Positions 6,114 through 6,650 of a stretch of 6,650 nucleotides of DNA are shown here, one piece after another. Source of the DNA: Verrucomicrobiia bacterium (GTDB taxonomy: Bacteria; Verrucomicrobiota; Verrucomicrobiia; Limisphaerales; UBA11358); assembly GCA_030044395.1 (NCBI GenBank), contig JASHVW010000041.1, forward strand, positions 1 through 6,650. The letters are read 5' to 3'. The translations under genes and the position numbers were made by a program. The stretch's first letter is position 1. Every line of letters begins with the position of its first letter. The notes under the pieces were generated by a model. The model was given only the letters and a program-made list of their open reading frames with translations, made no database searches and was not told the DNA's origin.

Positions 6114-6650
6114 ATGAACAAAGTCATCACCATCAACCTCGGCGGCCTGGCGTATCAGCTCGAAGAAAACGGCTACGACGCCCTGCGCGCTTATCTCGAA
6201 ACCGCCGCCGCCCGCTTGCAGAGCAATCCCGACCGCGGCGAAATCCTGTCCGATATCGAAAGCGCCATCGGTGAAAAATTTCGCGCCCTTCTCGCCAGCC
6301 ACAAGAACGTCGTCTCTGAAAAGGAGGTCGCCACGGTGCTGGCGGAAATGGGGCCGATCGAAGCCGAACCGGGTGAAACCGCCACCGCCGGCGCAGGCTC
6401 TTCAGGCGCATCCAACGCGACAGCCGGGCAGAAACCGCCGGGAGAAAAACAACCCCCCGGCGCCGGCGGCCCCCCGCGGCGCCTTTACCGCATCCATGAA
6501 GGCGCGATGATTGCCGGCGTCTGCAATGGCATTGGCGCTTATTTCAGTATTGACCCCACCTTTGTGCGTCTCGCGTTTGTCCTCATGACCATATTCTGGG
6601 GCACCGGCCTGCTCGTTTATATCGTCATGGCCTTCGTCGTACCCGAGGCC
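6114..6650 (+). CDS. PspC-domain membrane protein, N-terminal part, runs off right edge
   Basis: PspC domains are found in inner-membrane proteins tied to envelope-stress responses, sometimes acting like anti-repressor or anti-sigma partners. The visible 179 residues have three parts. Residues 1-86 form a soluble alpha-helical domain starting MNKVITINLGGLAYQLEENGYD, with DRGEILSDIESAIGEKF at 40-56; this resembles the N-terminal domain of PspC proteins from Bacteroidota and relatives. Residues about 87-121 are a Gly/Pro/Ala-rich linker. Residues 122-179 are the PspC domain: RRLYRIHEGAMIAGVCNGIG, then FSIDPTFVRLAFVLMT, and a hydrophobic helix (WGTGLLVYIVMAFVVPEA) that ends at the edge. The reading frame is open to the last base. 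It lies 14 bp after padR, almost surely the same transcript, so it should be under the operator at 5732-5764. Domain call firm; C-terminal part and exact role unknown. Confidence 0.9.
   Translation, partial: MNKVITINLGGLAYQLEENGYDALRAYLETAAARLQSNPDRGEILSDIESAIGEKFRALLASHKNVVSEKEVATVLAEMGPIEAEPGETATAGAGSSGASNATAGQKPPGEKQPPGAGGPPRRLYRIHEGAMIAGVCNGIGAYFSIDPTFVRLAFVLMTIFWGTGLLVYIVMAFVVPEA

Overview
The window carries six genes and one striking repeat. The organism is most likely a Verrucomicrobiota bacterium, possibly of the Pedosphaera/Limisphaerales type from soil or plant litter. This is inferred from the ComM variant (Asn-Pro-Thr-Pro-Asp-Gly in place of the usual cysteine-rich loop), the PadR + PspC gene pair with a Bacteroidota/Verrucomicrobiota-style PspC N-terminus, secreted polysaccharide- and peptide-degrading enzymes, GC-rich coding sequence and mostly weak Shine-Dalgarno sites. 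It was not tested by any search.

Layout from left to right. (1) 1-497, minus: the N-terminal 165 residues of a secreted pectin methylesterase (CE8) whose C-terminus lies outside the window. (2) 609-2135, minus: a complete ComM/YifB AAA+ ATPase, the branch-migration helicase of natural transformation, in the same direction and 111 bp upstream of the esterase gene. (3) 2281-3003, plus: a complete DUF374-type lysophospholipid acyltransferase, divergent from comM. (4) 3004-3199: a short convergent spacer with a GC-rich hairpin. (5) 3200-5557, minus: a complete secreted S9A prolyl oligopeptidase with an intact catalytic triad. (6) 5773-6099 and 6114-6650, plus: a PadR repressor gene followed 14 bp later by a PspC-domain membrane protein gene that runs off the right edge. 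A dyad-rich operator lies just upstream of this pair.

The most interesting structure is at 5365-5523. It is a 159-bp element bounded by perfect 15-bp inverted repeats, with several smaller internal palindromes, sitting inside the signal-peptide region of the prolyl oligopeptidase gene. Its length is exactly 53 codons and the gene's frame reads through it without a stop. Removing exactly those 159 bp on paper restores a compact, ordinary signal peptide. This looks like a mobile palindromic repeat (MITE- or Rickettsia-palindromic-element-like) that inserted in frame into the 5' end of a protein gene.

Functionally, the two secreted enzymes fit a heterotroph feeding on plant material (pectin demethylation, peptide hydrolysis). 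ComM concerns DNA uptake, the DUF374 protein concerns envelope lipids, and PadR-PspC looks like an autoregulated envelope-linked module. Apart from PadR-PspC there is no evidence for a shared pathway among neighbours.
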